Positions 35,846 through 45,547 are shown, counted from the first letter of the stretch. The stretch is DNA of 61,127 nucleotides from Deltaproteobacteria bacterium (GCA_016218725.1 JACRDB010000068.1:1-61127), one strand, 5' to 3'. Program-made: numbers and translations. The notes: generated by a model not told the origin, from the sequence alone.

Positions 35846-37811
35846 GCGTGACCCTCTCCAGGCACTTCTACACGATCCAGCACTTGCGGCCTTGGATGCC
35901 CTCACGCCGCCCTTTGATCCGTTGGGGCTCCTCGGGGTGGCCAGCCAGGAGGTCGTCTACACCCGCTTCGTGGCCTGGCTCCTGGACCCCGGACCCCACC
36001 CCCCGGGGCAGGACCATGGCCTCGGGGAGCGGGTCGTCCAGCTCCTGGCCCGCGCGGTCTTCGAAGACGCCCCCACGGTGGGCGTCGGCTCCGTGGCCCT
36101 CTGGCGCGAGCGCCCCGCGGGTGACGGGGTCCGGGCCACCGCCCGCGCCCCGGACCTGCGCTGCGCCTTCACGGACACCCTCGGGCGCGAGCACCTCCTG
36201 GTGTTCGAGCACAAGGTCCTGGCCCCGGAGGGCGACGGGCAGGTGCGGGACTACCTCCTCTGGGCCCGCGCCGAGCACCCCGAGGCCCGCCGCGCGGCGC
36301 TCTACCTCACCCCCGACGGGCGCTCGCCGAGGGAGACCCCCGCGGGGGAGAGGGTGCTCTCGTGGACCTGGGCCGAGCTCGCAAACACCGCCCTGGGCGC
36401 CCTGGGCGAGTCCGGCTCCACCCCCGAGGCGCCCGCCCGGGCCTTCGCCCGGAGCGTGCTCGGTGCCTGGAGGGCGCGCTTCGGCGGCGACCCGGGCACC
36501 GTGGAGCGGGTCCGGGAGCTCCACCAGCGCCACCCCCGCGAGGCCCGCCGGGCGGCGTCCCCGGGGGCCTTCGACGATCCCTCCACGGAGCCCCTGCGCC
36601 GCGCTCACCCCGCGGCGTACTGGTACCTTCAAACCATTCAGTCCAGGCATTTTCCATGGACCAGAGGGTGGGTGGCTCGGGTGGCCGCCGCCTTCCGGGG
36701 CAGCGCCCCCGGGGCCCCGGGGCTCGGGCCCGGAGCGCCCCACGAGGCCGCCCCGGACTGCGCGAGCTGGTCCCTGGAGGGCGTCTCCGACGCGCTGGGG
36801 CTATATGTGCTCTGCGTCCGCGAGAGGGGCGTCCCGAGGCTCCGGGTGGCCCTCCGGAGCCCGGGCCTCGGGGCGCGGGAGCTCCTGGCGCGCAGGGACC
36901 AGCTCGATCCCGTGGAGGCCTGGCCGGAGCCCCAGAGGGGGTGGCTCCTGGGCGCCCGCCCCGTGGAGGACTCCCCGGGCTCCTGGCGCTGGCTCCAGCT
37001 CGGGGACTCGCCGCGGGTCCCCCGGGGCTTCACCGTCGAGGACGAGACGCGGCGCGTGGCCGAGGCGCTCCACGGGCTCCTGGGCCCGCAGCTGCCGACG
37101 CTGGCGGCGTTCGCGCGGGACCCTTCGCAGCGGCTCTACGCCGCGGACCTGGACGGGGACCACCAGCAGCCCGTGGACGCCCGCGACCGCGAGGACCTCG
37201 CCCGCGACGCCCGCCCCGACGCCCGTCGGGTGCTGGTGCTCCTCAGGCAGCCCACGGGGCACCTCTGCGAGCGCCGCCCGGAGGGCCTCCTGGGGGCCGC
37301 CTGGAGCGCGCTCTACGGCGGCACCGGGGCCTTCGCGTACGAGTACCTCACCGCCCCCGGGGCGGTGCCCCGGGGCTTCGAGAGCGAGCTCGTGGCGAGG
37401 CTCTCGCGCTTCGACGGCCCGGAGGACCCGACGCTCGCGGCCGCGCTCCAGGCGCTGGACGAGGCGGTCGCGAGGGGCGCGAGGGTGCTGCTCCTCGGGG
37501 ACCGCTGCGACGCGAACACGGTGGCCCGGAGGCTCGCGGCCACGGCCCTCGGAGCGCCCTTCGGCGCGGGGCTCCTGGAGGGCCGGCTGGTCCTCGGGGG
37601 GGCGTCCCCGGCGAGGGTGGAGCTCGCGCCGCGCTCCCTCGACGGGGCCGCGCCCTCGTGGGTGGCGCGCTGGCGCGCGGGCGCGTCCCGGGTGACGCTC
37701 TGGGCCGGCGGCGGCGTCGGTCCGTCCGCGGGGCCCTCCCTGGCGAGGCCCGAGGTCTTCGCGCGGTGGTGGCGGGCCCTCGGGGAAGGTGTCACCCTCG
37801 GCGGGCCATGA
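35844..37811 (+). CDS. PD-(D/E)XK nuclease-superfamily protein
   Basis: 655 residues. The first ~200 match the PD-(D/E)XK nuclease type (PDDEXK_4-like): Glu36 in SQEVVYTRFVAWLLDP, Asp104 in ARAPDLRC, the E.K pair in LVFEHKVLAPEGDGQ (Glu122, Lys124), and Q..DYL (Gln133), then ALYLTPDGRSP. All expected active-site positions are present. The remaining ~450 residues match nothing I know; they are Arg/Leu/Gly-rich and end near SRVTLWAGGGVG. The stop overlaps the ATG of the exonuclease gene (ATGA), so the two nucleases are probably translated together. A role in DNA repair or defence is a guess from this pairing. Confidence 0.8.
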   Translation: MRDPLQALLHDPALAALDALTPPFDPLGLLGVASQEVVYTRFVAWLLDPGPHPPGQDHGLGERVVQLLARAVFEDAPTVGVGSVALWRERPAGDGVRATARAPDLRCAFTDTLGREHLLVFEHKVLAPEGDGQVRDYLLWARAEHPEARRAALYLTPDGRSPRETPAGERVLSWTWAELANTALGALGESGSTPEAPARAFARSVLGAWRARFGGDPGTVERVRELHQRHPREARRAASPGAFDDPSTEPLRRAHPAAYWYLQTIQSRHFPWTRGWVARVAAAFRGSAPGAPGLGPGAPHEAAPDCASWSLEGVSDALGLYVLCVRERGVPRLRVALRSPGLGARELLARRDQLDPVEAWPEPQRGWLLGARPVEDSPGSWRWLQLGDSPRVPRGFTVEDETRRVAEALHGLLGPQLPTLAAFARDPSQRLYAADLDGDHQQPVDARDREDLARDARPDARRVLVLLRQPTGHLCERRPEGLLGAAWSALYGGTGAFAYEYLTAPGAVPRGFESELVARLSRFDGPEDPTLAAALQALDEAVARGARVLLLGDRCDANTVARRLAATALGAPFGAGLLEGRLVLGGASPARVELAPRSLDGAAPSWVARWRAGASRVTLWAGGGVGPSAGPSLARPEVFARWWRALGEGVTLGGP

Positions 37812-38452
37812 CCCTGAGGCTGCCCAGGCGGAGGTTCCACCCCAAGACCCTCGCGCTCCTCCAGCGCGTGGTGGCCTCTCCCGAGGCCGTGCTGGACGGC
37901 GCCGGCGTGCGCGAGGTGGTGATCGTGGACACGGAGACCTCCGAGGCCGGTCGCGGCGCGCGGCTGGTGGAGCTGGCGGCGCTGTGCGTGAGGGACGGCG
38001 CCGTGGTGGAGGAGTTCCAGACGCTGGTGAACCCCGAGTCCCACATCTCGGGCTTCGTGACCAGCATTCATCACATCACCGACGCGATGGTGGCCCGAGC
38101 GCCCACCGTGGGGCCTGCGCTGCGGGCGTTCCTCGCCTTCGCCGGGGCGCGGCCGCTGGTGGCCCACAACGCGCCCTTCGACCGCGGGGTGCTCTCCAGG
38201 GAGCTCCTGCGGGCGGAGCTCCCGCGCCCGGCGGTGCCCATGTACTGCACGCTCAAGCTCGCCCGCAGGGTGTTCCCCGACGCGCCCAACCACCGGCTGG
38301 AGACCCTGGCCCGGTGGCTCAAGGTGCCGGCCATGCCGTCGCACCGCGCGCTGGCCGACTGCCGCGCCACCCTCGGGGTGTTCAACGCCGTCACCGCGAG
38401 GCACCCGAAGGGCGCCTGGGTCACGGTCCACGGCGCCGCCAAGACGCTGTAG
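37808..38452 (+). CDS. DEDDh 3'-5' exonuclease (DnaQ-like)
   Basis: 214 residues. An exonuclease of the DnaQ/epsilon fold with all motifs: VDTETSE (Asp41, Glu43), HNAPFDRGV (120-128, Asp125), and SHRALAD (His179, Asp184), which makes it DEDDh type. Such enzymes remove nucleotides from 3' ends of DNA or RNA. It lacks polymerase or clamp-binding partners here, so it is not the replicative subunit by context. The ATG overlaps the stop of the PD-(D/E)XK gene (ATGA). Confidence 0.92.
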   Translation: MTLRLPRRRFHPKTLALLQRVVASPEAVLDGAGVREVVIVDTETSEAGRGARLVELAALCVRDGAVVEEFQTLVNPESHISGFVTSIHHITDAMVARAPTVGPALRAFLAFAGARPLVAHNAPFDRGVLSRELLRAELPRPAVPMYCTLKLARRVFPDAPNHRLETLARWLKVPAMPSHRALADCRATLGVFNAVTARHPKGAWVTVHGAAKTL

Positions 38453-38458
38453 CCGCGC

Positions 38459-39772
38459 TCACCCCGCCCGCTCGGCGTTGGCCTCCAGCATGAGCTCCAG
38501 GGTGGCCTCGTCCAGGTCCCGCGCCGCCGCGCGGGAGAGCGCCTCCCTCGCTGGGGCGCTGGCGCAGGACTCCACCACCACGCGCACCCGCTGGCGCGTC
38601 TCGGGGTCGTCCCGCAGGGCCAGGGTCCACGCCGCGGCCACCCGGCGCTCCACCGAGGCGTGAGGGTCCTCCAGCACCGACGCCACCGTGGCCTCGTCCA
38701 GCGCCACCCGGCGGTAGGCCCCCCCCGCGTCGTGCGACAGCGCCTGGAGCTTGCTCCGCCACGCCTCGGGGTCCCGGCCCTGGCGGTCAAGGAGGGACCC
38801 GGTGCCGCCCGCTTCCTCCGTGTCCGGCCTGGTCCTCCACGCCGCGAGGCCCTCGCAGCAGCGCTCCAGGAGCAGGTCCCGGCGCGAGAGCGCCGCCGTG
38901 GCGTCCACCTCGTCCGGCGCCCGGAGGTCCTCGGGGCTCACCAGCGGCAGCGCCAGCTCCTCGCCGTCGGTCAGCCGCAAGAGCACCCCGCACTCGTCCC
39001 AGTCCACGTCCGCCACGCACGAGAACGGCACGAAGCGCCGGGCGCCATCGATCACCACCTCCACCCCGTCGCTGCCCACCACCGCCCGGCGCTCCCGCTG
39101 GCGCCGAAAGCGCGCCACCACCGCGGGGAGCCACACACAGAGCACCAGAATCCAGAGGGTCACCGACATGGGAGACGGTGTAAGCATGGCTGCTACAAAG
39201 AGCCCCAGGCCCGTGGAGACGCGGGTGGGCCACGGGGGCTCCGGGGCCCTCAGGGGCACCACCAGGGCCCTCAGGGCCACGGCCTCGCGGGCGGCCAGGA
39301 CGAGGGCCCGCGCCTCGAGTCCATGTCCAGGGTCCGTGTCCAGGGTGGCCTGCCAGAGGTCCCCGTCGAGGGTCTCGACCCGGAGCTCGGTCCCCTCGCC
39401 GCGGGCGTCGGCGTTGGCGCCGATGCGGGCGATGGAGCGCCAGGGGAGGCGCCAGGACGGCCCCCGGGCGGGGAGGAACGAGAGGCCCTGGGCGCTGGCC
39501 CCGAGGGCCCCTTCGCGCTCGCGGGAGAAGACCCCGGAGAGGGCCTGGGCGAGCATGCCCACGGCGGCCAGGAGCAGGGCCCCGAGGCCCGCGAGGGCCA
39601 GGGCGCGGCCCGGCAGGGCGAGCCCGAAGCGGGCGAGGGCGACGCCCGCGGCGGCCAGGAGCGGCGCGCCGACGAGCAGGGCGCTGGCGGCGCGGTCCAG
39701 GGCGCGGGCCTTGCGATGGCGGGTGCGACGCCACCGGGCGGCGACGCGGACGGATCCCGAGGGGTCGGTCAT
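38459..39772 (-). CDS. Membrane protein with cytoplasmic helical domain
   Basis: 437 residues from ATG 39772 (MTDPSGSVRVAARWRR). Two hydrophobic segments lie at about 28-75 and two at about 175-215. Beta-rich PH-like sequence flanks the second pair, before (GLSFLPARGPSWRLPWRSIAR) and after (GSDGVEVVIDGARRFVPFS). The last ~110 residues form HEAT-like helices (ASVERRVAAAWTLALRDDPETRQ). No catalytic motif and no family recognised. It is convergent with the exonuclease gene, whose stop lies 6 bp away. Confidence 0.75.
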   Translation of the reverse strand: MTDPSGSVRVAARWRRTRHRKARALDRAASALLVGAPLLAAAGVALARFGLALPGRALALAGLGALLLAAVGMLAQALSGVFSREREGALGASAQGLSFLPARGPSWRLPWRSIARIGANADARGEGTELRVETLDGDLWQATLDTDPGHGLEARALVLAAREAVALRALVVPLRAPEPPWPTRVSTGLGLFVAAMLTPSPMSVTLWILVLCVWLPAVVARFRRQRERRAVVGSDGVEVVIDGARRFVPFSCVADVDWDECGVLLRLTDGEELALPLVSPEDLRAPDEVDATAALSRRDLLLERCCEGLAAWRTRPDTEEAGGTGSLLDRQGRDPEAWRSKLQALSHDAGGAYRRVALDEATVASVLEDPHASVERRVAAAWTLALRDDPETRQRVRVVVESCASAPAREALSRAAARDLDEATLELMLEANAERAG

Positions 39773-39908
39773 GGTGCACCTCCGAGGGCGTTCCTTCTCA
39801 TTGTGCGGCCTCTCCGGTGCCGATGCACGCATTTCCCGTTCAACGGCGGGCGCGAGGCTGCGCTTGACGGTGGAGGCGTGGGGCCGGTACCCTTTTGGCG
39901 GCCCGAAG

Positions 39909-42626
39909 GTGAGCATCGACCGCCAGAAGACCATCGAAGCGGCGCAGAAGTTTGCCGCCAAGGGCCTGTTGGACCGGGCCATCGCCGAGTACCAGCGGAT
40001 CCTCCAGACGGACCCGAACGACGTCCGGATCCTGCTCAAGATCGGTGATCTCCAGGTGCGGATGAACGCCCGCCCGGCCGCGGTGGAGACCTACTCCCGG
40101 GTGGCCACCAGCTACGACCAGCAGGGCTTCTTCTTGAAGTCCGTGGCGGTCTACAAGCAGATCCTCCAGATCGACCCGGGGATGCTCCAGCTCCACGCGC
40201 GCCTGGCGGACCTGTACGTCAAGCTCAACCTCCCGGCGGACGCGGTGCAGCAGCTCGACGTCCTGGCCCAGCACTACCAGCGGGCCGAGAGCTGGGACCA
40301 CCTCCTGGCGCTCTACCGCCAGATGGTGCAGATCGCGCCGGACAACGTCGCCACGCGGATCCGCCACGGGGAGCTCCTCTCGCGCTTGAACCGCGCGGAG
40401 GAGGCCGCCCGGGAGTTCGAGGCGAGCTGCGCGCTCCTGCAGCGGGCCCGGCGCCCGGACGACTGGGCCCGCGTGGCCGAGCGGCTCTTCTTCCACCGCC
40501 AGGAGGACCCCAACCTGGCCCGGGACCTGGCGCGCTACTACCTAGACCGGGAAGACGCCAAGCACGCCCTCCCGAAGCTCCAGGTGGCCTACAAGGCCAA
40601 CACCCGGGACATTGACACCCTGGAGCTCCTCGGGCGCGCCTTCCGCTCCCTGGGGCAGCTCCCGAAGACCGTGTCGGTGCTCAAGGAGGTGGCCCGGATC
40701 CACGGTGACGCGGGCCGGGTCAAGGAGCGCAACGAGGCCTACCAGCGCGTCCTGGAGCTCTCCGCCACGGACGCCGAGGCGCGGGACGCGCTGCGGTCCT
40801 CGTCGCGGGTGGGGCGGCGCCCGGCGTCGGTGCCGCCGGGGCCGGGGCCCAACGGGCAGGCGCCCTCCAGGGTCAAGCCGAGCGCCCCGCCGGGGGCCAA
40901 CGCGAACGCCCCGGGGCCGCCCTTGCCCGCCGCGGCCCGCGAGGCCGACGTAGACGACGACGTGATGATCGTCGAGGCCGACGAGGACGTGGTCTTTGAC
41001 CTGAAGCCGTCGGTGCCGTCCGCGGCGCCGCCGCCCCGGGGGCAGGCTCCGGCCCCCGTGGAGCCGCCAGGAGGGGGGGGGGGCGCTCGGAGGGACCGAG
41101 GCGCGGGCCCCTCGGAGCCGCCGGTGAGCTCCCGGAGGCCCCCGAGGCCCACGGCGCCGGTGCTTCCGGTGTCCAACCGGGTGGTGCCCCGCCCCATCGA
41201 GAAGGGCCCCTCGGTGGAGGCCGCCCGGCTCATCAACGAGGCGGAGATCTTCTTGAAGTACGGGCTCAAGCCCAAGGCCTCGGCGAACCTCGCGCGGGCC
41301 GCGGAGCTGGAGCCCTCGTCCCTGGAGCTGCACGTGCGGCTGCGGGACCTCTTCGCGTCCATGAATGACGGCGGGGGCGTCCTGCGCGAGTGCATCACCC
41401 TGGCGAGGCTCCTGGCCTCGCGGGACCCGGACGCGGCCATGGCCGAGGCCCTGCGCGCGCTGGAGATCGACCCGGGAAACGCCGAGGCCCGGAGCCTCTA
41501 CGACCGCCTGCGCGGCGCCGACGGCTCCGAGGAGACCATGATCGACGACGAGGAGGTGGTGCTGGCCTCGGCGCCGCAGCACCGTGAGAACCCCTACGAG
41601 GTGGACACGCACCAGGGCGCCCGGGGCCACTACCGGGAGGAGATCGCCTACCCCGAGGAGCCGCAGGCGTACAACGAAGCCGAGGAGGACTTCACCGCGC
41701 GCAACCCGCGGGTGGAGGAGGTGCCCTTCCTGGACGAGCCGGACCACGGGGAGCTCGGCGACGCCTCCCTGGACCCGCTGGACGATCAGGGCGACCAGGG
41801 CGACCAGGGCCAGGACGACGGCGGCGCGGTGGAGACGGGCCCCACGAGCGTCCCGGGGGTGCGGGAGATCGAGGCCGGGCTCGACGAGGCGGAGTTCTTT
41901 GTCACCCAGGGGCTCTACGAGGACGCGCGGGAGACGCTGGCGCAGCTCCTGGACCTGTACCCCAACCACCCGCTGGTGCTGGACCGCTGGGGCGAGGTCG
42001 AGCAGCTCCTGCAGATGCAGGCCGAGGGCGCTGGCGAGGGCGACCAGGACGGCTCCTTCCGGCTGGCCGAGAAGCTCGCCGAGGAGGTCGACGGGCTCCT
42101 GCCCGCGGACCGTCAGGAGGCCGACCAGTTCGACGTGGACACGGTCTTCGCGCAGTTCAAGCAGGAGCTCGGGCGGAGCGTGAGCGTCGAGGACTGCGAC
42201 ACGCACTACGACCTGGGCATCGCGTACAAGGAGATGGGGCTCTACGACGACGCCATCGCGGAGTTCAAGATCGCCACCATGAACGCCGCCCGGCAGTGCA
42301 TCGGCGAGACCATGATCGGGCTGTGCTTCCTGGAGAAGGGCGACCCGGTCAGTGCTGTGGAGCACTTCAAGCGCGGGCTCCAGGCGCCGCAGCGGACGGA
42401 CCGCGAGGAGCTCGGGCTCTACTTCGAGATCGGCGCCGCCTACGAGGTCCAGGGCGACGCCAACGAGGCGCTGTATTTCTTCCAGAAGGTGCACAAGCGC
42501 GACCCGAGCTTCCGCAACGTGACCTTCATCGTGCAGCGTCTCCAGGCGCTCCTGGCGGGCACCCCCTACGCGCCCCCGGACCACGAGGACGTGGACCGCG
42601 CCTTCGACGACCTCCTCAAGGACTGA
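39909..42626 (+). CDS. Large TPR protein
   Basis: 905 residues from GTG 39909 (VSIDRQKTIEAAQKFAAKG), the point where the TPR pattern begins; the longer upstream frame is antisense to the membrane protein gene. Three TPR blocks, about 3-260, 425-520 and 630-880 (IAEYQRILQTDPNDVRILLK, THYDLGIAYKEMGLYDDAI), are separated by Pro/Gly-rich and Asp/Glu-rich disordered linkers. No signal or membrane segment. Very similar TPR architectures are seen in myxobacterial cytoplasmic proteins, where they act as scaffolds in motility or signalling. No partner gene is adjacent. A run of eleven G at about 41073-41083 encodes a Gly stretch in the linker. Confidence 0.88.
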   Translation: MSIDRQKTIEAAQKFAAKGLLDRAIAEYQRILQTDPNDVRILLKIGDLQVRMNARPAAVETYSRVATSYDQQGFFLKSVAVYKQILQIDPGMLQLHARLADLYVKLNLPADAVQQLDVLAQHYQRAESWDHLLALYRQMVQIAPDNVATRIRHGELLSRLNRAEEAAREFEASCALLQRARRPDDWARVAERLFFHRQEDPNLARDLARYYLDREDAKHALPKLQVAYKANTRDIDTLELLGRAFRSLGQLPKTVSVLKEVARIHGDAGRVKERNEAYQRVLELSATDAEARDALRSSSRVGRRPASVPPGPGPNGQAPSRVKPSAPPGANANAPGPPLPAAAREADVDDDVMIVEADEDVVFDLKPSVPSAAPPPRGQAPAPVEPPGGGGGARRDRGAGPSEPPVSSRRPPRPTAPVLPVSNRVVPRPIEKGPSVEAARLINEAEIFLKYGLKPKASANLARAAELEPSSLELHVRLRDLFASMNDGGGVLRECITLARLLASRDPDAAMAEALRALEIDPGNAEARSLYDRLRGADGSEETMIDDEEVVLASAPQHRENPYEVDTHQGARGHYREEIAYPEEPQAYNEAEEDFTARNPRVEEVPFLDEPDHGELGDASLDPLDDQGDQGDQGQDDGGAVETGPTSVPGVREIEAGLDEAEFFVTQGLYEDARETLAQLLDLYPNHPLVLDRWGEVEQLLQMQAEGAGEGDQDGSFRLAEKLAEEVDGLLPADRQEADQFDVDTVFAQFKQELGRSVSVEDCDTHYDLGIAYKEMGLYDDAIAEFKIATMNAARQCIGETMIGLCFLEKGDPVSAVEHFKRGLQAPQRTDREELGLYFEIGAAYEVQGDANEALYFFQKVHKRDPSFRNVTFIVQRLQALLAGTPYAPPDHEDVDRAFDDLLKD

Positions 42627-42632
42627 GCGACC

Positions 42633-44258
42633 TCAGTACACCGGCGTGCCCACCACGGGCCCGGACGACGGCGAGGCCGGCCCCTGGTAGCCGGAGCCCC
42701 CCGCGGGGCCCTGGGGGTGCGGGGCGTACACCGCAGGGGGCGCGGCGGGCTGCGGTGGCGGCGGGGGCGGTGGAGGTGACGGCTCCTGCCCACCCCAGGG
42801 GTCTCGGAGCCCCGAGCGCGGAGGCGTGCGCGCTGGAGCAGGCGGCGGGGGCGGTGGGGGCTCGGGCGAGCGCCAGGGCTCCCGGAGCGCCGCTCTGGGC
42901 GCCGGGGGTCGGGCGCTCGGGCGGGCAGCGGGGCGTGGGGCCTGGGTGCTCTCCTGAGGCAGCGGGGCGCACACCTGCGGGTCGAGGCACACGCACGCCC
43001 CGCGGTCGGGCACCCAGGCCTCGCCGGGGTTGCAGCAGTGCCCTCCGCTGGTGTGGCGTGGCGCCTCGCAGGGCGTCGGCGTCGGCGACGCGGGCGCTCG
43101 CGGGGCCGCCTCCGGGACCGCCACGGGGGTCACCGGGTGGGGAGCGGGATCCTCCTCGCGCGTGGCGCGGAGCTTCCAGAGGCCCGCGAAGGCCGTCCCC
43201 GCCAGGAGGAAGCCCCCGAGGCCGAGCGCGGCGGGTACCCAGCGGGCGCCTCGGGGCCGTGTGGGAGTCCGCGGGTCCGGGGGCTCCACGGTCCACGCGA
43301 CGGTCCTGGGCATCGGCGTCGGGGGCGCCCGGGTGGGCGGCGCAAGGGGAGGCGCCGCGGCGCCGGCCCACCACCCGTGGGTCCCATCGAGCGCCTCCTG
43401 CGCGCTCTGGAAGCGCTGCGAGGGGTCCCGATGGACACAGCGGGCGAACCACGCGTCGAAGCCCGGAGGGAGCCGCTCCGCGAGCCCGAAGGCCAGGGCT
43501 CTCGCGGACGCTGGCTCCAGGGGCTCGACCAGGAGCTCGACCAGGAGCCCCTGGAGCGTGCTCCCTGGCGCGTCCACGGAGCGCCAGTAGGAGCGCCCCA
43601 GGAGGAGGTTGAAGGCCAGGAGCCCCAGGGCCCACACGTCCGTGGCGGGCGAGGCGGCCAGGGCGTTGGCCTGCTCCGGCGCCATGAACATGGGTGACCC
43701 CAGCACGCCGGTGGTGCTCCGGCTCGCCCCGGCTTCTTCCAACACCTTGGCGATGCCAAAGTCCAGCACCTTCACGGTGAAGGCCACGTCGCTGCGCCGA
43801 CCGACGGCCAGGAAGACGTTCTCGGGCTTGACGTCCCGGTGCACGATCCCGAGCCGGTGCGCCGCCGAGAGGGCGTGGCAGAGCTGCCGGAGGAGCTCCA
43901 GCACCTCCCCCGGGGCGAAGCACCCCCGGCGCGCCAGGGCCGCCGCGAGGTCCTCGCCCTGGAGGAGCTCCATGGCCAGCCACGGGGTGCCCGAGGCATC
44001 GTCTACGCCCGCGGCCACCACGTCCACCACGTGGTCGCTCTCCAGCCGCGCGCCGAGGCGGGCCTCCTGGAGGAAGCGCGCCCGATTGCGGGGGTCCCGC
44101 ACGAGCTGCGGGTGCATCACCTTCAACGCTCGACGCTTTCCGGTGCTGCGCTGCTCGACCACATGCACCGACCCCATCCCACCCTCCGAGAGGGGGTGGA
44201 GGACGAGGAACTCACCGGCGAAGAGGGTCCCTGGGGTGAGCTGTGTGGCGGCGCTCAA
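42633..44258 (-). CDS. Transmembrane Ser/Thr protein kinase with Cys-containing ectodomain
   Basis: 541 residues. The kinase domain has LSEGGMGSVHVVEQ (glycine loop, ~23-36), Lys46, HRDVKPENV (140-148), DFG (166-168) and GSPMFMAPEQ. All catalytic residues are present. A membrane segment (about 340-361) separates it from an external tail. The tail holds a small Cys-rich patch (about 393-425, GGHCCNPGEAWVPDRGACVC) and then a long Pro-rich repeat region ending near VVGTPVY. Adjacent Pro-rich repeats of the form LREPWRSPEP and LRDPWGGQEP occur. It is divergent from a Cys-rich lipoprotein gene with 119 bp between starts, so the two may be co-regulated. Confidence 0.93.
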   Translation of the reverse strand: MSAATQLTPGTLFAGEFLVLHPLSEGGMGSVHVVEQRSTGKRRALKVMHPQLVRDPRNRARFLQEARLGARLESDHVVDVVAAGVDDASGTPWLAMELLQGEDLAAALARRGCFAPGEVLELLRQLCHALSAAHRLGIVHRDVKPENVFLAVGRRSDVAFTVKVLDFGIAKVLEEAGASRSTTGVLGSPMFMAPEQANALAASPATDVWALGLLAFNLLLGRSYWRSVDAPGSTLQGLLVELLVEPLEPASARALAFGLAERLPPGFDAWFARCVHRDPSQRFQSAQEALDGTHGWWAGAAAPPLAPPTRAPPTPMPRTVAWTVEPPDPRTPTRPRGARWVPAALGLGGFLLAGTAFAGLWKLRATREEDPAPHPVTPVAVPEAAPRAPASPTPTPCEAPRHTSGGHCCNPGEAWVPDRGACVCLDPQVCAPLPQESTQAPRPAARPSARPPAPRAALREPWRSPEPPPPPPPAPARTPPRSGLRDPWGGQEPSPPPPPPPPQPAAPPAVYAPHPQGPAGGSGYQGPASPSSGPVVGTPVY

Positions 44259-44377
44259 GAGTTACGCCTCCCTCGGGGGAGTCTCAGGTTCCACGGCGGA
44301 AGTCCGAGGGGAACCTCCCGGCATGTGGCATCGTACGACAAGAGCGGGTCAGGTTCAGCAGGAGGGTACGGCGACCG

Positions 44378-45547
44378 ATGCAAAGAAGGTACATCAAGAC
44401 TCTCGCGCTGGTGTTGGCGCTCGGGGGCGGGGCTTCGGGCTGCCTGGTGACGGACTCCCGCGGGGGGGGAGGGGGCGTGGGGCCCGGGGGGCTGTGCGCG
44501 CCCGGGGCGCTGGCGGCGTGCGCATGCTCCGACGGGTCCTCGGGCACGCAGCAGTGCAGCGCGGCGGGGGACGCCTTCGGGCGCTGCGCGCATGGCTGCG
44601 CCTGCGCGGACGGGAGCCGTGGCACGCGCACCTGCGACGGTGCCCTCGGGGCGTGCGCCTGCGCGCCCACGGCGGTGTGCACCCCGGGCCAGACCCGGGC
44701 CTGCACCTGCGCCGACGGCCGCGCCGGGGCCCAGGTGTGTGACGCGCTGGGGGCGGGCTTCGGGCTCTGCGCATGCTCCGTCACGCCGCCGCCCCCGCCG
44801 CCGCCGACGTGTACGCGCGCGGTGGACCAGGCCTGCAACAGCTCCGCGGAGTGCTGCCCGGCGGGGGGCGTACCCACCCTCTGCGTGAGCTACGAGGGCG
44901 CGGGGCAGCGCTGCGTGGCGCGCTGCACGCGGGGCACGGACTGCGCCACCGGGTGCTGCGCGAGGCTCGCCGACGGGAGCCTCGCTTGTGGGCCCGTGGC
45001 CCAGTGCGGGGCGGGGCGCTGCTCCCCGGGGCAGACCCGGGCCTGCACCTGCGCCGACGGGGCCGCCGGGAGCCAGACCTGCGACGCCACGGGCTCGGGC
45101 TTCGGGCCCTGCGCGTGCATCTCCCCCACGTGTACGCGCCTGGCGGGGCAGAGCTGCGCGCGCTCCACGGACTGCTGCCCCACCGGCGGGGTGGCTTCCC
45201 TCTGCGTGAACTACACGGGCGTGGGGCAACTGTGCGCGGCCCGCTGCGCGCGCAACAGCGACTGCTCCAACAACTGCTGCGCGCGCCTGGCGGACGGCAC
45301 CATGGCCTGCGGCCCGACGAGCGCATGCGCGGGGACCGCATGCACCCGCACCTTCGGCCAGAGCTGCGCGGGAGACGCCGAGTGCTGCCCCGACGCTGCC
45401 ACGGGGCGCCGGGCGGTGTGCACGGACTACAGCGGCGCGGCCACCTGCTGGGCCACCTGCGTGGTGAACGGCGACTGCGCCAGCGGGTGCTGCGCCACGC
45501 GCACGGACGGCGTGCGCACCTGCGGCCCACGCTCGGCCTGCCCGTAG
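44378..45547 (+). CDS. Cys-rich lipoprotein
   Basis: 389 residues from ATG 44378 (MQRRYIKTLALVLALGG). It has a ribosome-binding GGAGGG at 44361-44366. Lipobox ASGC (Cys22), then two kinds of repeat. One is PGQTRACTCADG.AG.Q.CDA.G.GFG.C.C; the other is C.R..GQSC..STDCCP.GG..SLC. Each occurs about three times and contains 6-8 Cys. A (Pro)7 linker separates blocks. It is likely a rigid, disulfide-bonded surface protein. I do not recognise a named domain. Divergent from the transmembrane kinase gene. Confidence 0.85.
   Translation: MQRRYIKTLALVLALGGGASGCLVTDSRGGGGGVGPGGLCAPGALAACACSDGSSGTQQCSAAGDAFGRCAHGCACADGSRGTRTCDGALGACACAPTAVCTPGQTRACTCADGRAGAQVCDALGAGFGLCACSVTPPPPPPPTCTRAVDQACNSSAECCPAGGVPTLCVSYEGAGQRCVARCTRGTDCATGCCARLADGSLACGPVAQCGAGRCSPGQTRACTCADGAAGSQTCDATGSGFGPCACISPTCTRLAGQSCARSTDCCPTGGVASLCVNYTGVGQLCAARCARNSDCSNNCCARLADGTMACGPTSACAGTACTRTFGQSCAGDAECCPDAATGRRAVCTDYSGAATCWATCVVNGDCASGCCATRTDGVRTCGPRSACP

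Noticed and set aside
41073..41083. Eleven-G run in the TPR gene as a phase-variation tract
   Set aside because: It lies in a low-complexity Gly/Pro linker, the frame is intact on both sides, and such runs occur by chance at this GC content.
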